A stretch of DNA of 64,000 nt from Corynespora cassiicola. Lineage: Eukaryota; Ascomycota; Dothideomycetes; Pleosporales; Corynesporascaceae. Position numbers and translations under genes: made by a program. The stretch spans positions 5,146,001-5,210,000 of the forward strand of contig JAEUWY010000005.1 in assembly GCA_022059125.1 (NCBI GenBank), in the 5' to 3' direction. Positions 23,652 through 34,199 of this stretch are shown here, piece after piece; positions within the stretch are counted from its first letter, which is position 1; the number at the start of each line of letters is the position of its first letter. Under the pieces are notes generated by a model that saw only the letters and a program-made list of their open reading frames with translations, searched no databases and was not told the DNA's origin.

Positions 23652-24133
23652 ATGGTTTACACAATCGTCGTCCACCTCTACACCAAAGAGGATAAGGAGA
23701 GCATTGAGAAAGTGAAGAACAAGCTCATCGAGGCGAGCTCCGTGTACAGCAAAGACAAGGAGACGCTGAGTTGGTTCGTCATGCAAGATGTGAGCGATCC
23801 GAGGAAGTTTACCATTGTGGAGAGGTATTTGAAGGAGAGCGTAAGGAACCCAAACTTCTAGACTTGGAAGTTCGATGCTGACGCACAACACAGAGCCAGA
23901 AGTATCACCTTGAGGTATGCTGTGGAGACTGCTGAACCCACTCCTGAAGCTAACGTTGGTAGAATCCTTACTGGAAGACTTTTGATCCGTATGTGATCCC
24001 GCTGCTGGAGAAGCCCATGGACTTGAGAAGGTTTGAAGAGATGGACACGAGCGGCATCGACGCTGCGGCTCATTACCACGAAGACGCTCGTGGTGACACG
24101 ACCGTGACCTCCATGTATGCTGATGCAGTGTAA
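23652..24133 (+). CDS. ABM-domain (dimeric alpha/beta barrel) protein
   Basis: Three exons, 23652-23840, 23894-23914 and 23963-24133, give 126 residues. The introns (53 and 48 bp) are GT-AG, the second with a CTAAC branch site; the middle exon is only 21 bp and encodes SSQKYHL plus Glu. The frame and sense continue across all joints (RYLKESSQKYHLENPYWKTF). The pattern MVYTIVVHLYTKE ... TLSWFVMQDVSDPRKFTIVE ... SQKYHLENPYW is the antibiotic-biosynthesis-monooxygenase (ABM) ferredoxin-like fold with its conserved Trp-Phe strand and His. Such proteins are small cofactor-free monooxygenases or heme or quinone binding proteins; the reaction here is unknown. There is no signal peptide, so it is likely cytosolic. 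Confidence 0.8.
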
Positions 24134-24723
24134 TGGGGACGTTGAACTAAAAGAGAAGGACATTTGAGAGTTGGTTGGATGGCGGGAAGTTCCGAGCAAA
24201 ACCAAACACAAATCATCAAATTTTCCGAACCTTGTTTATCTGAATCTCCTCTACCGGTGCCACAGTGCTTGGGGCCGTGATCATTTCCCTTCTCTGATAC
24301 GGTATGCTTTCTGGAGCTACATCGCGCTGATGAGCCTTTCCCATTGAGGACCGATCCTTTCAGAACAGCCACTGGTAGGCTTTGCAAAGAAACTTTTGCT
24401 TCTGTTTCATATTGCAGTCTTCATCCAGTCCAAGGCCGCGTGCCCCGGTTGCTGGACTCGGGGACGTCAATCTACCGGATATCCAATATATCGCTTTTCC
24501 CGTCCATTGGCCCCACCACCCACAGCATGCAAGCAGCCGCCCATTGCACTTCATATAAACCACTATAATGCGCTTAGAAATTGTGAAGATGTAGCGAAGA
24601 TTCGGGGGTGTCCATCGTCGCCCACATATATAAAGAAGTAGTCCGTGTATGCTGGGTTTCCCGACCATTCTCAAACCCCTCACACTTTCTCTCTATTCGA
24701 TTCCCCTCTCCCCTATCTTCACA
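24134..24723. other. Intergenic region with the AA16-gene promoter
   Basis: It holds the ABM gene 3' flank and the promoter of the AA16 gene, with a TATA box at 24627. No gene-like signal was found on either strand. Confidence 0.45.
24627..24634 (+). promoter_or_regulatory. TATA box of the AA16 gene
   Basis: TATATAAA lies about 90 bp before the chosen ATG at 24724 and is followed by a C/T-rich leader, as in well-expressed fungal genes. Confidence 0.55.
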
Positions 24724-25398
24724 ATGCACTTCACCACCGCCACCGCCACCGCCACCCTCCTCGCCCTCCTCCCCTCCGCCCTCGGCCACGGCCTCATCAC
24801 CTCACCCCCCTCCCGCCCCGCCGGCGACGCCCTCGTCCAAAACTGCGGCCAAGGCGTTACCACAAACATCAAGCAAGACAACACATCCTACGTGGAAGCG
24901 CTCCCCAAGCTCGCAGCCGCCGACAAGGCGTACAACCCGGCAAAGTGCAACCTGTGGCTCTGCAAGGGCCTGCAGTTCGCCGACAACGCGGCCAACGTGC
25001 AGACGTGGAGCGCGGGGCAGGTAGTCCCCGTCAAGGTGTGGGTGCGCATTCCGCACGAAGGGGTCGCCAACGTGAGCATTGTGGATACCAAGGCGAATAA
25101 GGTGGTGGGGGATATGTTGAAGGTGTGGACAAAGGGGTATGCGCCGGGGAGGAGTGAGAAGGATGTTCCGCTTGAGCAGAGGGAGTTTAGCGTCACGGTT
25201 CCGGAGGGCTTGGAGGAGAAGTGCGCGGTGGCGGGGGATTGTGTAAGTCTGCTGGGATTGGGGAGGAGAGGTGGGCTAATCGTGTTACAGGTTCTTCAGT
25301 GGTGGTGGTTTGGCACGGGTGCGAAGCAGACGTATGAGTCTTGCGTGGATTTTGCAATTTCGAAGCCGGCCGTGAAATCGCGCTCCTTCATGGCATGA
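24724..25398 (+). CDS. Secreted lytic polysaccharide monooxygenase-like protein (AA16 family)
   Basis: Exons 24724-25242 and 25291-25398, joined over a 48-bp phase-0 intron, give 208 residues. Residues 1-21 are a signal peptide; cleavage after Gly21 exposes His22 (HGLITSPPSRPAGDA), the N-terminal copper-brace histidine of LPMOs. The second brace histidine is probably His111 (VRIPHEGVANVSIVDT). CNLWLCKG and VLQWWWFGTG ... QTYESCVDF match AA16 members as I recall them, with paired cysteines. The protein would oxidatively cleave a polysaccharide, probably cellulose, outside the cell. It has no binding module and ends soon after the catalytic domain. The Thr-Ala repeat of the signal peptide comes from an ACC-GCC repeat. 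Codons end mostly in C in the first half and in G in the second. ATGs upstream of 24724 would remove the signal peptide's position and are not preferred. Confidence 0.85.
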   Translation: MHFTTATATATLLALLPSALGHGLITSPPSRPAGDALVQNCGQGVTTNIKQDNTSYVEALPKLAAADKAYNPAKCNLWLCKGLQFADNAANVQTWSAGQVVPVKVWVRIPHEGVANVSIVDTKANKVVGDMLKVWTKGYAPGRSEKDVPLEQREFSVTVPEGLEEKCAVAGDCVSLLGLGRRGGLIVLQVLQWWWFGTGAKQTYESCVDFAISKPAVKSRSFMA

Positions 25399-26047
25399 AC
25401 AGGCGCGTAGTGCACAGAGGGATTCTATGGGATAGCGGGACGTGGAGATCCCGAGTGAGATTCCAGTACAATCTCAATTTCCAGACGCTCTTTTTTTTTA
25501 TTTTGGCATGGTTCGGGTTCGGATACTCAACTTGCCGCCAGTGTTGTGAGGTTGAATGCCAATGTGGATCTTTCGGTACCGATGGTGCTTAATATCGAGC
25601 TGGCGAATCACATTCCTGCCGGCGCCAGGTCCCCAGATTGTTCCATATAGTGTCAATATGTTTCTCGTGGGCTAGGATGCAATCTATGTAGGGAATTCCA
25701 AATCAGCTGCTGTAGAATGATCACTATTCTTGGTGTTCAGCGTAATATGATCAATTGCAAATGCAGATGTATGGGAGCATTCGAGGGGTGATATCTATGG
25801 AACAAAAGCCACCAAAATATCTAGGCAAGGAAATTAAGGAAAGAGTGGCGAGTAGGAAACCTGTACCACCTGCTCTACCAATGGGATAGGGAAAGGAGAA
25901 ACAGCCATTCGGTGTGGAACTGTAACCCTCGCTGGCATCAGCATAGCCAAGGGCAGCATGGAGTCTGAGCATCCCTTTCTGATGTACTGCGCTGGCGTGA
26001 TTGCCAGTCTTGGGCTAGTATATCGGAGTATTAAGACGGCGGAGAGT
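25399..26047. other. Convergent 3' flanks, nothing recognised
   Basis: The AA16 gene (+) and the small membrane-protein gene (-) end toward each other here. Short open frames on both strands carry no domain or splice support. Confidence 0.45.
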
Positions 26048-26500
26048 TTAATGATGCCTCCGAGTCTTCGCCATGTTATCGGAAACCACGACAGCAAGAA
26101 TCACAAAGGCGGCGAAGCCAACCATGAAAGTTGCGGCTACCATGGTGCAGCAGTGCCTTTCGTTTGCGCGTCGCTCCCTGGCCGCCAACTGTAAATCACA
26201 TTGTTCGCAATGTGTATGTGGCTTTGGTCGAAAAACGCCGGCGATGGTGTGCGCCAGGGTCTCAGGTTGAGTGGCAGGTGCTGGACTGGGCGAATGGTGA
26301 TCGTGCGCGTGCAATTCTACATCGTCTTGTAGGACAGGCCGGTACTAAGTACAGCATCAGCAAAAGGGTGCGCAAGACTCAGAGTAGACAAAACTTACCG
26401 CGCTCGTCGAACCAGAAGCAGCAAACGGGTTCGCCGAGTAGCCCTGGAAGACGTCGTCATAGGCCGGGGCAGCGTCTTGCGGGTCAGTAGGCAGGCCCAT
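26048..26500 (-). CDS. Small membrane protein with CxxC and CC motifs, unknown function
   Basis: Exons 26500-26399 and 26344-26048, joined over a 54-bp phase-0 intron, give 132 residues. The N-terminal half is polar and Pro/Asp/His-rich (HAHDHHSPSPAP). Then comes HTHCEQC, about 15 charged residues (LAARERRANE), HCC, and a single hydrophobic helix (MVAATFMVGFAAFVILAVVV, about residues 102-121) ending in a short basic tail (KTRRHH). The cysteines and histidines just before the helix could bind a metal or be lipid-modified. The layout recalls LITAF-like or tail-anchored adaptors, but the second CxxC of LITAF is missing, so I do not assign it. An ATG 15 codons upstream is possible; the chosen one follows the C/T-rich leader better. 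Confidence 0.6.
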
Positions 26501-27939
26501 CTTCGGTCCCTTGAAAAGTGAAAATAAGATACAGTGGGTCACAAGGCAAGGTATCGCAAGATATATATCAGGGGCAGTACGATGTTTTGCTTCCCAGCAC
26601 CATTAATCGGGTGATGTTCAGGGTTCCGAGCCATCTGCGGGGCGGAGTCGCCGCGTCAGCAAGGCCGCCACATGTTGGGCAGGTTAGGGTCGCTTTGATC
26701 GTATTCCAGACGAGCTGAAAGCTCACATGATGTATCGTCACGAAATCCGGTGCAGCTGTTCTGTAGGCTGGTGTTGATGAAGTCGCGTCGCCATGCATGT
26801 TCTGGGGGTTGAGCAGTCTTCTGGTGGGCCCAAGGTAGATCCGAATCAAAGACCTGCCGCATCTTCCTGGACGATCCGTTTGGCATTGAGACTTCGAGGC
26901 CCGCGGAGGAGAGCGGCCATGATCAAGACGCGGCTTGGCCGTTGGGGGCTTCTTCCAGCCTGACGGGCCGTTTGATTTAACAAAGTGGAAATGCCGGGAG
27001 TTGCAGAAGTCGGAGGGGAATTGACAGAGTCTGTTCGTTGGAACAGCCGGTGCGTGCACGTGACCAGCGTGCCGCAAGAAGCTTGGAGCCTTCCGAGGCT
27101 GCTCAGGTGGTCGACACAGACTTAGGGCCATGTCACAGATCAACGCCCCAGCCCTTGAGAATCCGGTTCGTGTGCTTTGCTGAGCCCTACTTGCGTCAAT
27201 CCGATGCCTCACCTCCTGCCAGCGGACACGAGCGGCGCATTCTCGATCCGCGGGCTTCCCTCGACGGCAGCTCGCAACATGCACAGCCATCTGCGCGCAA
27301 ACGCTAGACGGGCGGACCGGCTGCTAGCGCACTCCCTTATCGATTTCCCCACTGGCCTTCCTCTTCTCGCCTGGTGACTCCATGATTTGCCTCGTCCATG
27401 GCGCAACCAAGCATCGTCAAGCTCATCTACCGAGGCTTGATGGAGCTTGGATCCGGCTTCATCCACCCAAAAGGCCGACTAAACAGTTCCATCAGCTAAT
27501 GGGCGAGTATGCGGACGGCTTCCCGTATCGTGTGCCGGGACTTCTGCCTTCCAAACGGCCCAAGGCTTGGACCTGATCCACGACGATCTAGGCTCCATCG
27601 GGAAGGTATCTTGTCCTGCGAACCGTAACCTTCTTCGTCATCACACATTGGACCCAATCACTCAACCTTCTATCCATGCATTTGGGGACGTGGGCGGCCA
27701 AAACAAATTGCCTCCCACGACACACGGCCACACCTTGCCCGGGCACTACGCAGGGATTGCTTCACCGAAGCTTTGGAACATGAGCCCAGGGCTCCTTCTC
27801 TTCCGAGTAAAGAGCTAGGCCGTTTGCCCAAATTCTAAATCTATGCCGTCATACAGTAGCTCTTCAAATACTGCCCCATCCCCCAGGCTTCCACTCTGTG
27901 CCTTTGCCTCCCCCGCTTCCCGCCTAGGCTGAGTTAAAC
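26501..27939. other. Intergenic region without a supportable gene
   Basis: It holds the promoter of the small membrane-protein gene (-) and of the carboxypeptidase gene (+). A minus-strand frame of 240 codons (27290-26568) and several shorter frames are present but have no domain and mixed composition. The last 50 bases before 27940 are C/T-rich. Confidence 0.4.
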
Positions 27940-29788
27940 ATGAAGCTCTCTTTGGCCCTCTGTAGCACCTTGTGCGCTTCTGTCGCGCTTGCTGCAAGCT
28001 CGCCCCACAAGCTCAATGTCTTCAACAAGGGAGCTCTTGGAAAGCGCCACGCCAATGTTCCCGTCGTGGAGAAGCGCATGGCAAACCAGCCTTTTAAGCA
28101 CCCTGAGCTTCAGAAGCGGGCGACCCGCTTCTTGACCGACAAGACCAAGGGTAAGATTTCTTTTTTTTTTTTCACTCAATTCCTCGGAGAGGCAATGCTG
28201 ACAAGAAAATAGAATTCGAGGTGAATGGAACCGGAATCCCCGAAGTTCCCTTTGATGTCGGAGAGTCATACGCTGGACTCTTACCAATTTCGGATAGTGC
28301 CGATGAAACGCGGAAGTTGTTTTTCTGGTATGTAAAGCGCCAAGCAACACACACGGCACACAGTTAATCCAAGCAGGTTCTTCCCTACAATCAATCCTGA
28401 CCAGCCCAAAGAGATTGTTATTTGGCTGAACGGAGGCCCCGGCTGTTCGAGTTTGAGCGGCTTTTTGACCGAGAATGGCCCTTTTACTTGGATGGCAGGC
28501 ACCCTTGCTCCTGTGCAGAACCCCTACAGCTGGCACAACTTGACAAACATGATTTGGGTTGAACAGCCAGTTGGTGTTGGCTACACCCAGGGTACTCCAA
28601 ACATCACCAATGAAGTTGAACTAGCAGCCGAGTTTCGTGGCTTTTGGAAGAACTTCATCGATACATTTGATTTGAAGGGATGGAAGACCTATGTCACTGG
28701 AGAATCCTACGCTGGCTTCTACGTGCCTTATATTGCAGATGGATTCATCCAGCAGAACGATACCGACTACTTCAATCTGGCCGGTATCTCTATCAATGAT
28801 CCAGTTATTGGAGACGAGACGGTTCAGCAGCAGAGTATGTGTATGCAAGGCCTCGCTTCTACTTTTCTAACGAGCTATAGTCGTTCAGCTTCCATACGTA
28901 GAGTACTGGAACAATCTTCTGTATCTCAACGATACTTTTCTGGATCAGATGCGCCAACGAAACGAAGAGTGTGGCTACACGGACTACTGGAACACCTATT
29001 TCAAGTTTCCTCCTCCACAAGAAGCCTTCCCAGTTCCCGACGACCCATACAACAGCCCAACCTACAAGTGCGACATGTTTGATAATTTCTACGGCGCAAT
29101 CTTAGAGGTCAACCCGTGCTTCAACATTTACCACATCACTGAAACATGCCCTCATCCTTTCTCCCAGCTCGGAATAGTCAACAGGGGCGACTACCAGCCC
29201 CCAGGTGCTCAAGTATACTTCAACCGATCCGATGTTACGGCAGCCTTGCACGGAGTTGCTGGAACCAACTGGCAGCAATGCACAGACATCAATGTCTTTG
29301 GAAATGGTACTGATTCCGGTGGAGACTTGTCCATTGGTCCTGCCAACAATGGCGTGCTTCAACGTGTTATCGAATTCACGAACAACACCATCATTGGATC
29401 TGGCGACCTGGACATGTTGCTTAACACCAATGGCACTCTCTTTGCCATCCAGAACATGACTTGGAATGGTGCACAAGGTCTGAACGATTACCCTAGCACG
29501 CCTCTCTACGCACCATACCATCCCGAGTACAATGGAGGTGCACTGGCTGGTGCCGGCATTCAGGGTAAATGGACCTACGAGCGTGGCCTTACCTTTTACA
29601 CTGCCCAGCTGGCCGGCCACGAGCTGCCCGGATATACGCCTGGTGTTGCCTACCGCATGTTAGAGATTTTGCTTGGCCGTGTCAAAGACTTTAGCAGCAC
29701 AGAGAGCTTTACGACGCAGAGTGGAAACTACACGGGTACGGGAACCATCTATAAGAGGGGTGCGATGGAGTACGACACATTGCTGTGA
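27940..29788 (+). CDS. Secreted serine carboxypeptidase (peptidase family S10)
   Basis: Four exons, 27940-28150, 28213-28327, 28377-28834 and 28881-29788, give 563 residues; introns are 62, 49, 46 bp and in the right phase each time. Residues 1-18 are a signal peptide; a propeptide with KR sites (GKRH, EKRM, QKRA) follows, suggesting Kex2-type processing. WLNGGPGCSSL is the S10 oxyanion region, GESYAG carries the nucleophile Ser219, SGDLDMLLNTNGT carries the catalytic Asp and GHELPGYTP the catalytic His. The enzyme removes C-terminal residues from peptides, in the medium or cell wall. At least six Asn-x-Ser/Thr sites fit glycosylation. An AATAAA follows 77 bp after the stop. It converges with the gene at 29960. 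Confidence 0.95.
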
Positions 29789-29864
29789 TAGAAGCGGGGA
29801 ATCATTGTTAAATGTGGTTAATGAATAATGCTCGCAGACTTGCACATCGTTAGCGGGTCTGCGG

Positions 29865-29870
29865 AATAAA
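29865..29870 (+). terminator. Polyadenylation signal of the carboxypeptidase gene
   Basis: AATAAA lies 77 bp after the stop codon at 29788, before the convergent gene's end at 29960. Fungal signals are loose, so this is a likely rather than certain site. Confidence 0.35.
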
Positions 29871-29959
29871 AATGCAGAAATTCTTAATGGTCCTAGTTTG
29901 CTCCCAAACCTATGCATCTATCAATCGTGTGAAGTTGCTCTGTCTCGCGGGGCATAGTT

Positions 29960-30942
29960 CTACGGTGTGAGACTCTTCATGGGCTTCAACTCCACAAAGA
30001 CCTTGGTAATCCTCTGCTGCGCCGGCGCAAACGGCTTCTCCCCCTTCTCATCCACATACTCGCCCGTATGAAACTCGCTCGCCGTGATCCCCTTGTACGG
30101 CTCGGGCGGATTCGCCCACACGTGGTCCACGCGGTCATGCACCGTCTCGATCTGGATGCCCCGAAACCCCATTGCATCCGCCTCGCGCATGAGCCACCTC
30201 GCCATCGCCGCCATGATCCTCTCGCCCGTATAGTCCTGCCGCGTCGACGTCGCATTCCGAAACAGCAGCTCCCGTTCCCTCGTCGGCGTATACACGGCCG
30301 GATCCCGCGTATCCCTCTCCGCGAGGATGTGGTAGGACAAGCCAAAGTGCGGCAGCACGTCCATGAGCGGACCCATCTTGTCCATGTCGAGCGCGTGGAA
30401 GGCGTCGTAGCTCAGCGCGACCGAGACGAGCGGGAAGTCCATTTGCTCGAGCATCAGCTTGGATTGCGCTTCTAGCCCCTCGGTCTCGTAGATGCTGGGT
30501 TCGGCAGGGTCCCAGTACAGTTTTCCGTCCGTGGCGGCGCTTTCCGGGCGCTTGAATTGGTATTGTGTGTCGAAGACGCCAAAGGAGAGGCCCGAGTTTA
30601 TCTGGTGGTCGACTAGGTAGTCGCCGGCGGCGAAGCCGCGGTGGATCCTTTCGGTGAGCTTTTCGGGGTATACTGAGGGGAACAGATCGAGTTAGTGGGG
30701 CTGGGTTTTTCTTTTTGAAATTTGGGTTGTTGTCGTTGTCGTTGTTTTTCCCCCCGAAGATACTTTCAGAGACTGGAGCACTCACGGACAGGCCATAGTG
30801 GGCTGTGGAAAAGGTTGCTATGGATCACTATGGCTTTCGCCCACGGGGCGTGCTTGGGTTCCAGTCTCCGTATTTCATAGCGTTCTGCTAGAGCGGAAGG
30901 ATTGGAGGGATTCGGGGTGCGAGGGTTGTTATTGGAAGCCAT
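29960..30942 (-). CDS. Conserved-looking fungal protein of unknown function
   Basis: Exons 30942-30786 and 30672-29960, joined over a 113-bp intron, give 289 residues. The first part (YEIRRLEPKHAPWAKAIVIH ... LYPEKLTERIHRGFAAGDYL) has the look of an N-acetyltransferase (GNAT)-like strand-helix start, and the middle (GLSFGVFDTQYQFK) could be a following strand, but the acetyl-CoA loop is not clear. The last third (RWLMREADAMGFRGIQIETVHDRVDHVW) is compatible with a GNAT C-terminal helix and strand. It has no signal peptide or membrane segment. Only the general shape supports an acetyltransferase-like fold; the function is unknown. The sense strand changes from C-rich to G-rich along the gene. 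An ATG at 31014 would add 24 residues; the one at 30942 was preferred. Confidence 0.75.
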
Positions 30943-31876
30943 GACGACGTATCTTGCAGAAAAGCGCCAAAATGGTGGATGAATGGCTTTGCAATGAGGG
31001 GGGCTATGGAACAATTTAACGTGCGGTCAAGCTTTGCGAAATCCACTGTTTTATCAGCGGGCTCAAATCTCTCGTCAGCCTTAATCCAGGCCGACCACTG
31101 AATCCTGAATCGGAACGTGCAAAGGCACGGTCGGAACCGAGGGGGCCAATTGTGGTTATACGAGTCTTCGGGGCTTCAATCTCGCCAGGTGATAGGTCGC
31201 ACGGGCAATCTTGATGAGTCAATTTTCCATGCACCTAGCACACTCTACCCGTAAGGATAAACCACATTTGGCGCGGTACAAATGCAGGACATGGTCTGAC
31301 ATTACTTGCTCGAGGGCTGTGCCGCAGTGGATACTTGTTGGAGCGCTCCGAGACTTTGGTTTCGAATCCTTCACACAATCCTTGATTGGAAGGAGCCGTG
31401 TACCACCTGCGGAGGCAAATCTTGGAACATACAATTCAATCCCACCCTATCCATTGACAGGTTGTATTTGGATGGTATTTGTCAGTTGGTTCATGTTAGT
31501 CCCCAGACATGATGATTACCCCGCAGTGTCCCATCAGGTCAGCACTAACCTATTCAACCACTGCAGGCCTGATTCTATCCGCGGTTTTTGCGGGAATGGA
31601 CTCGGGAATAACGTCAGGTAATTTGACTGTATAATTTGCTATGCAAACTGGAGCTGTTCTTTCCAAAGAAATCTAATCCTGGCATGAGCTTGATAGCATG
31701 GTCTGGGTTGAGGAAAAGGTCACCCCGCAGCTGGTGAGAAGCTTCGCATCAATTGGTGCCCAATTCCGTTATCAAAAAACAAGGTCACGTTTAATTTTGC
31801 TTACGTGGAACCAAATATGATAGGATAGATATTCCAGTTCCCAATCCTGTCTAGTTGTTTTCCAGGCAAAGTAATT
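30943..31876. other. Intergenic region, nothing recognised
   Basis: It lies between the 5' end of the gene at 29960-30942 (-) and the 3' end of the P450 gene at 31877 (-). Short open frames on both strands show no domain. The part from 31620 to 31860 is AT-rich. Confidence 0.4.
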
Positions 31877-33499
31877 TTACTCTTCGAACGGGGTGAACTT
31901 CTCCAAAACGACCTCGGCTGCTTTCAAATCCCTTTCCAGAACCTCTCTATGGGCATCACTTCTGACTTTTATTTCGCACTCGAACTTCTTTGGTCTAATG
32001 TTGAAGCCTTCAGTGTAAGCAAAGGTATCATATCTGACACCCTTTATTGGCAGGATATCGAACGCCCAAAGGATCTTTGACAATGCAATGAACAGGCTGT
32101 TTGCCGCCAGGTCAGCACCGGGACAGATCCTTCTTCCCCAACCAAAGGAAGAGTGACCGGATTTTGCTGGATGAGGTTTCCCCGATTCTGGTGTTGGAGC
32201 TTTTGCCTTTTCTGCGAGTGTAGTGTCAAGAAATCGTTTCGGATCGAAGTGGTGAGCATTTGGATAGTATTCCTCGTTCAAGTTGATGGCCCAAGAGTTC
32301 CCCAGAACAGTAGTCCCTGCCGGAATGTAGTGGCCCTCGTAATAATCGTCCTCAGTGGAAGCATGAGGCGTTCCTCCCAAAACTGCGACGGGTCGCCACC
32401 GTAAAACTTCTTTGACCAACGCACGGATGTATGGAAGGCTGGATTCGTCCTCAAATGTTGGCGACCGTGAAGTTCCAATTACTGCATTAAGCTCTGCATG
32501 TGCTGCTTCGAGTGTCTCAGGGTGCGTAACCAGGGCGAGGAAGGCAGTGCAGAGGGTAGATGCGGTCGTGTCAGACCCTGCACCGAACAGCGACGCGGGA
32601 ATGAAAGAAAAGTCCCGATCCGAGAGGGGAATATGTTCTTTCTCGCGAAGTTCTATAAGCAGCTTGCAGAGCGAGTCGGGAATGTCGTCGCCCCGCGTTT
32701 TCGCCCTGGCAAGATCGGATCGTACAACGTCCACAAGAGTCATGTTCGCGGCCGCCTCCTCTCTTCCGTGTGCTTTAATATCTGCTTTCCAGGGCGCGAG
32801 AACATCCGGTACATGCTTCAGAATCGGAAAAGACTCGACCATATATTTGCCGGGGACGTTCAAGGATGCAGAGTAATGCATGAACTTGAATCGCTGATGT
32901 ATAACCTCGGCATTCAAAGAATCAATGCGATGACCGTATGCGACTGAGAAGACGATACTTGATGTAAATCTTTCAAGAAGCTTCTCCCAATTTGCCGGAG
33001 TCTCGAGCAGGTGATGGCACAGCCGCGACGCCTCTGCTGTCTGTACAGGTTTGTATAACCTCAAGGCCTTGGGCGTCAACGCCTGATGGAGGAGTTTCCT
33101 CCTGGTAGTCCACTCCTTTCCATATGGCTGCACCAGAACACTAGCCCCGTCCCACAATATCTCTCCCATGGCGACCATTCTTGGGCGAGAGCTATATTTT
33201 GTGCTCCGCTTTTCCATCAAATTCACCGCGATGACCGGATCAGAGATGACGACAGTCGGTTTCCGTCCGATCCATATCGTAAAGATTGGACCGTATACCT
33301 TGGACCACTTTTGAAACTGTATCCATGGTTGCGACTTTGGCAATTGTAGCTTGTTTCCGACGAACGGGAGCGGCGTGGGGCCAGGCGGCATTCTCAGCCA
33401 TACCCAAGCATCGTGAACGAGCGTGAGGGCGGGGATTGCGACGAGGAGGGAGAGCCAAATGTATGGCGGTAGTCCGCTGAACACTGATCCTATGGCCAT
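31877..33499 (-). CDS. Cytochrome P450 monooxygenase, O-methylsterigmatocystin-oxidoreductase-like
   Basis: A single exon encodes 540 residues. Residues about 8-30 form the membrane anchor, followed by the hinge PPGPTPLPFVG. AGSDTT (307-312) is the oxygen-activation motif of the I-helix, EVLR (364-367) the K-helix Glu-x-x-Arg, and FGWGRRICPG the heme loop with ligand Cys459; all key residues are intact. The general pattern fits the fungal CYP group that includes O-methylsterigmatocystin oxidoreductase, a group that serves both specialised metabolism and detoxification. The frame is open upstream to 33754 but without ATG; the ATG at 33499 gives a normal N-terminus. It is divergent from the FAD monooxygenase at 34269, with a shared 769-bp promoter region holding repeats. 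Confidence 0.92.
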   Translation of the reverse strand: MAIGSVFSGLPPYIWLSLLVAIPALTLVHDAWVWLRMPPGPTPLPFVGNKLQLPKSQPWIQFQKWSKVYGPIFTIWIGRKPTVVISDPVIAVNLMEKRSTKYSSRPRMVAMGEILWDGASVLVQPYGKEWTTRRKLLHQALTPKALRLYKPVQTAEASRLCHHLLETPANWEKLLERFTSSIVFSVAYGHRIDSLNAEVIHQRFKFMHYSASLNVPGKYMVESFPILKHVPDVLAPWKADIKAHGREEAAANMTLVDVVRSDLARAKTRGDDIPDSLCKLLIELREKEHIPLSDRDFSFIPASLFGAGSDTTASTLCTAFLALVTHPETLEAAHAELNAVIGTSRSPTFEDESSLPYIRALVKEVLRWRPVAVLGGTPHASTEDDYYEGHYIPAGTTVLGNSWAINLNEEYYPNAHHFDPKRFLDTTLAEKAKAPTPESGKPHPAKSGHSSFGWGRRICPGADLAANSLFIALSKILWAFDILPIKGVRYDTFAYTEGFNIRPKKFECEIKVRSDAHREVLERDLKAAEVVLEKFTPFEE

Positions 33500-33942
33500 G
33501 TTAATCGGTGGCCTCAAGGTAGCAGGAGACAGAGGGAGCGGTGGGACAGTTTGGCTTACAAAGAAGAAAGCAGAAGGCTGTGGACCATTGACGATCAAGG
33601 TAAATGCATATTCAGCGTGACGTTCGGCAGTTGTCGAGCCGCCATTGCGAAGGCGGGCGGGCGCTCTTATCCGCTCGTGCAGTCGTGAAGGATGCCAGAT
33701 GTGGGGTTGGCGCACGGCGAACCGTGAGCAATCCGTTCTCAGCAGAATGAACAAGCCGCGATTCGCAATATTATACAGGACCCCTTTTCCATTGTACCGT
33801 GAAATTTCTGCAATAAACTGTGCTCGAAGCTATCTTAAACATACAATCAGTTCTGGAAAATATTGTGTCTGTTCGCGGCGGTGGCTGGACTCGGCGCGAT
33901 GCTGGCCGACGCGTTCGGCACTTGAGCGGGGCTATCTGTCCG

Positions 33943-34095
33943 GGGAACATCCAACTCCGCATTTCGTCGCCCGTCCCACGTTGCCCTTCGTATAACCAAT
34001 TGATGCCTTTCTTCACAAATGATATCTAGGGAACGCCCCAACTCCGCGCTTCATCGCTCGTCCCACATTGCCCTCCAAGAGCCAATTGACGGCTT
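33943..34095. repeat. Imperfect tandem repeat, period about 87 bp
   Basis: Copy one begins near 33943 and copy two near 34029. Shared blocks, in the same order and spacing, include GGGAAC, CAACTCCGC, TCGTCCCAC or CCGTCCCAC, TTGCCCT and CCAATTGA. The word AACTCCG recurs at about 33953, 34040 and 34124. The divergence between copies shows the duplication is old or that only parts are constrained. Confidence 0.75.
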
Positions 34096-34192
34096 TGCGA
34101 ATGTTGTCCGCGGTCAGGCATTACAACTCCGTGATTAGTCGCTGGCAGAATGCTGCAACTCTATCAGGTCATCCTTTACCCTAGTGGTCTGC

Positions 34193-34199
34193 TATATAA
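34193..34199 (+). promoter_or_regulatory. TATA box of the FAD monooxygenase gene
   Basis: TATATAA lies 70 bp before the ATG at 34269 and just after the tandem repeat. Confidence 0.5.

Noticed and set aside
26568..27290. A 240-codon minus-strand frame between the small membrane-protein gene and the carboxypeptidase
   Set aside because: Arg/Pro/Ser-rich with no recognisable motif, and overlapped by several plus-strand frames of the same quality.
33500..33754. N-terminal extension of the second P450
   Set aside because: The frame is open but has no ATG (only TTG at the end), and the ATG at 33499 gives a normal membrane anchor.
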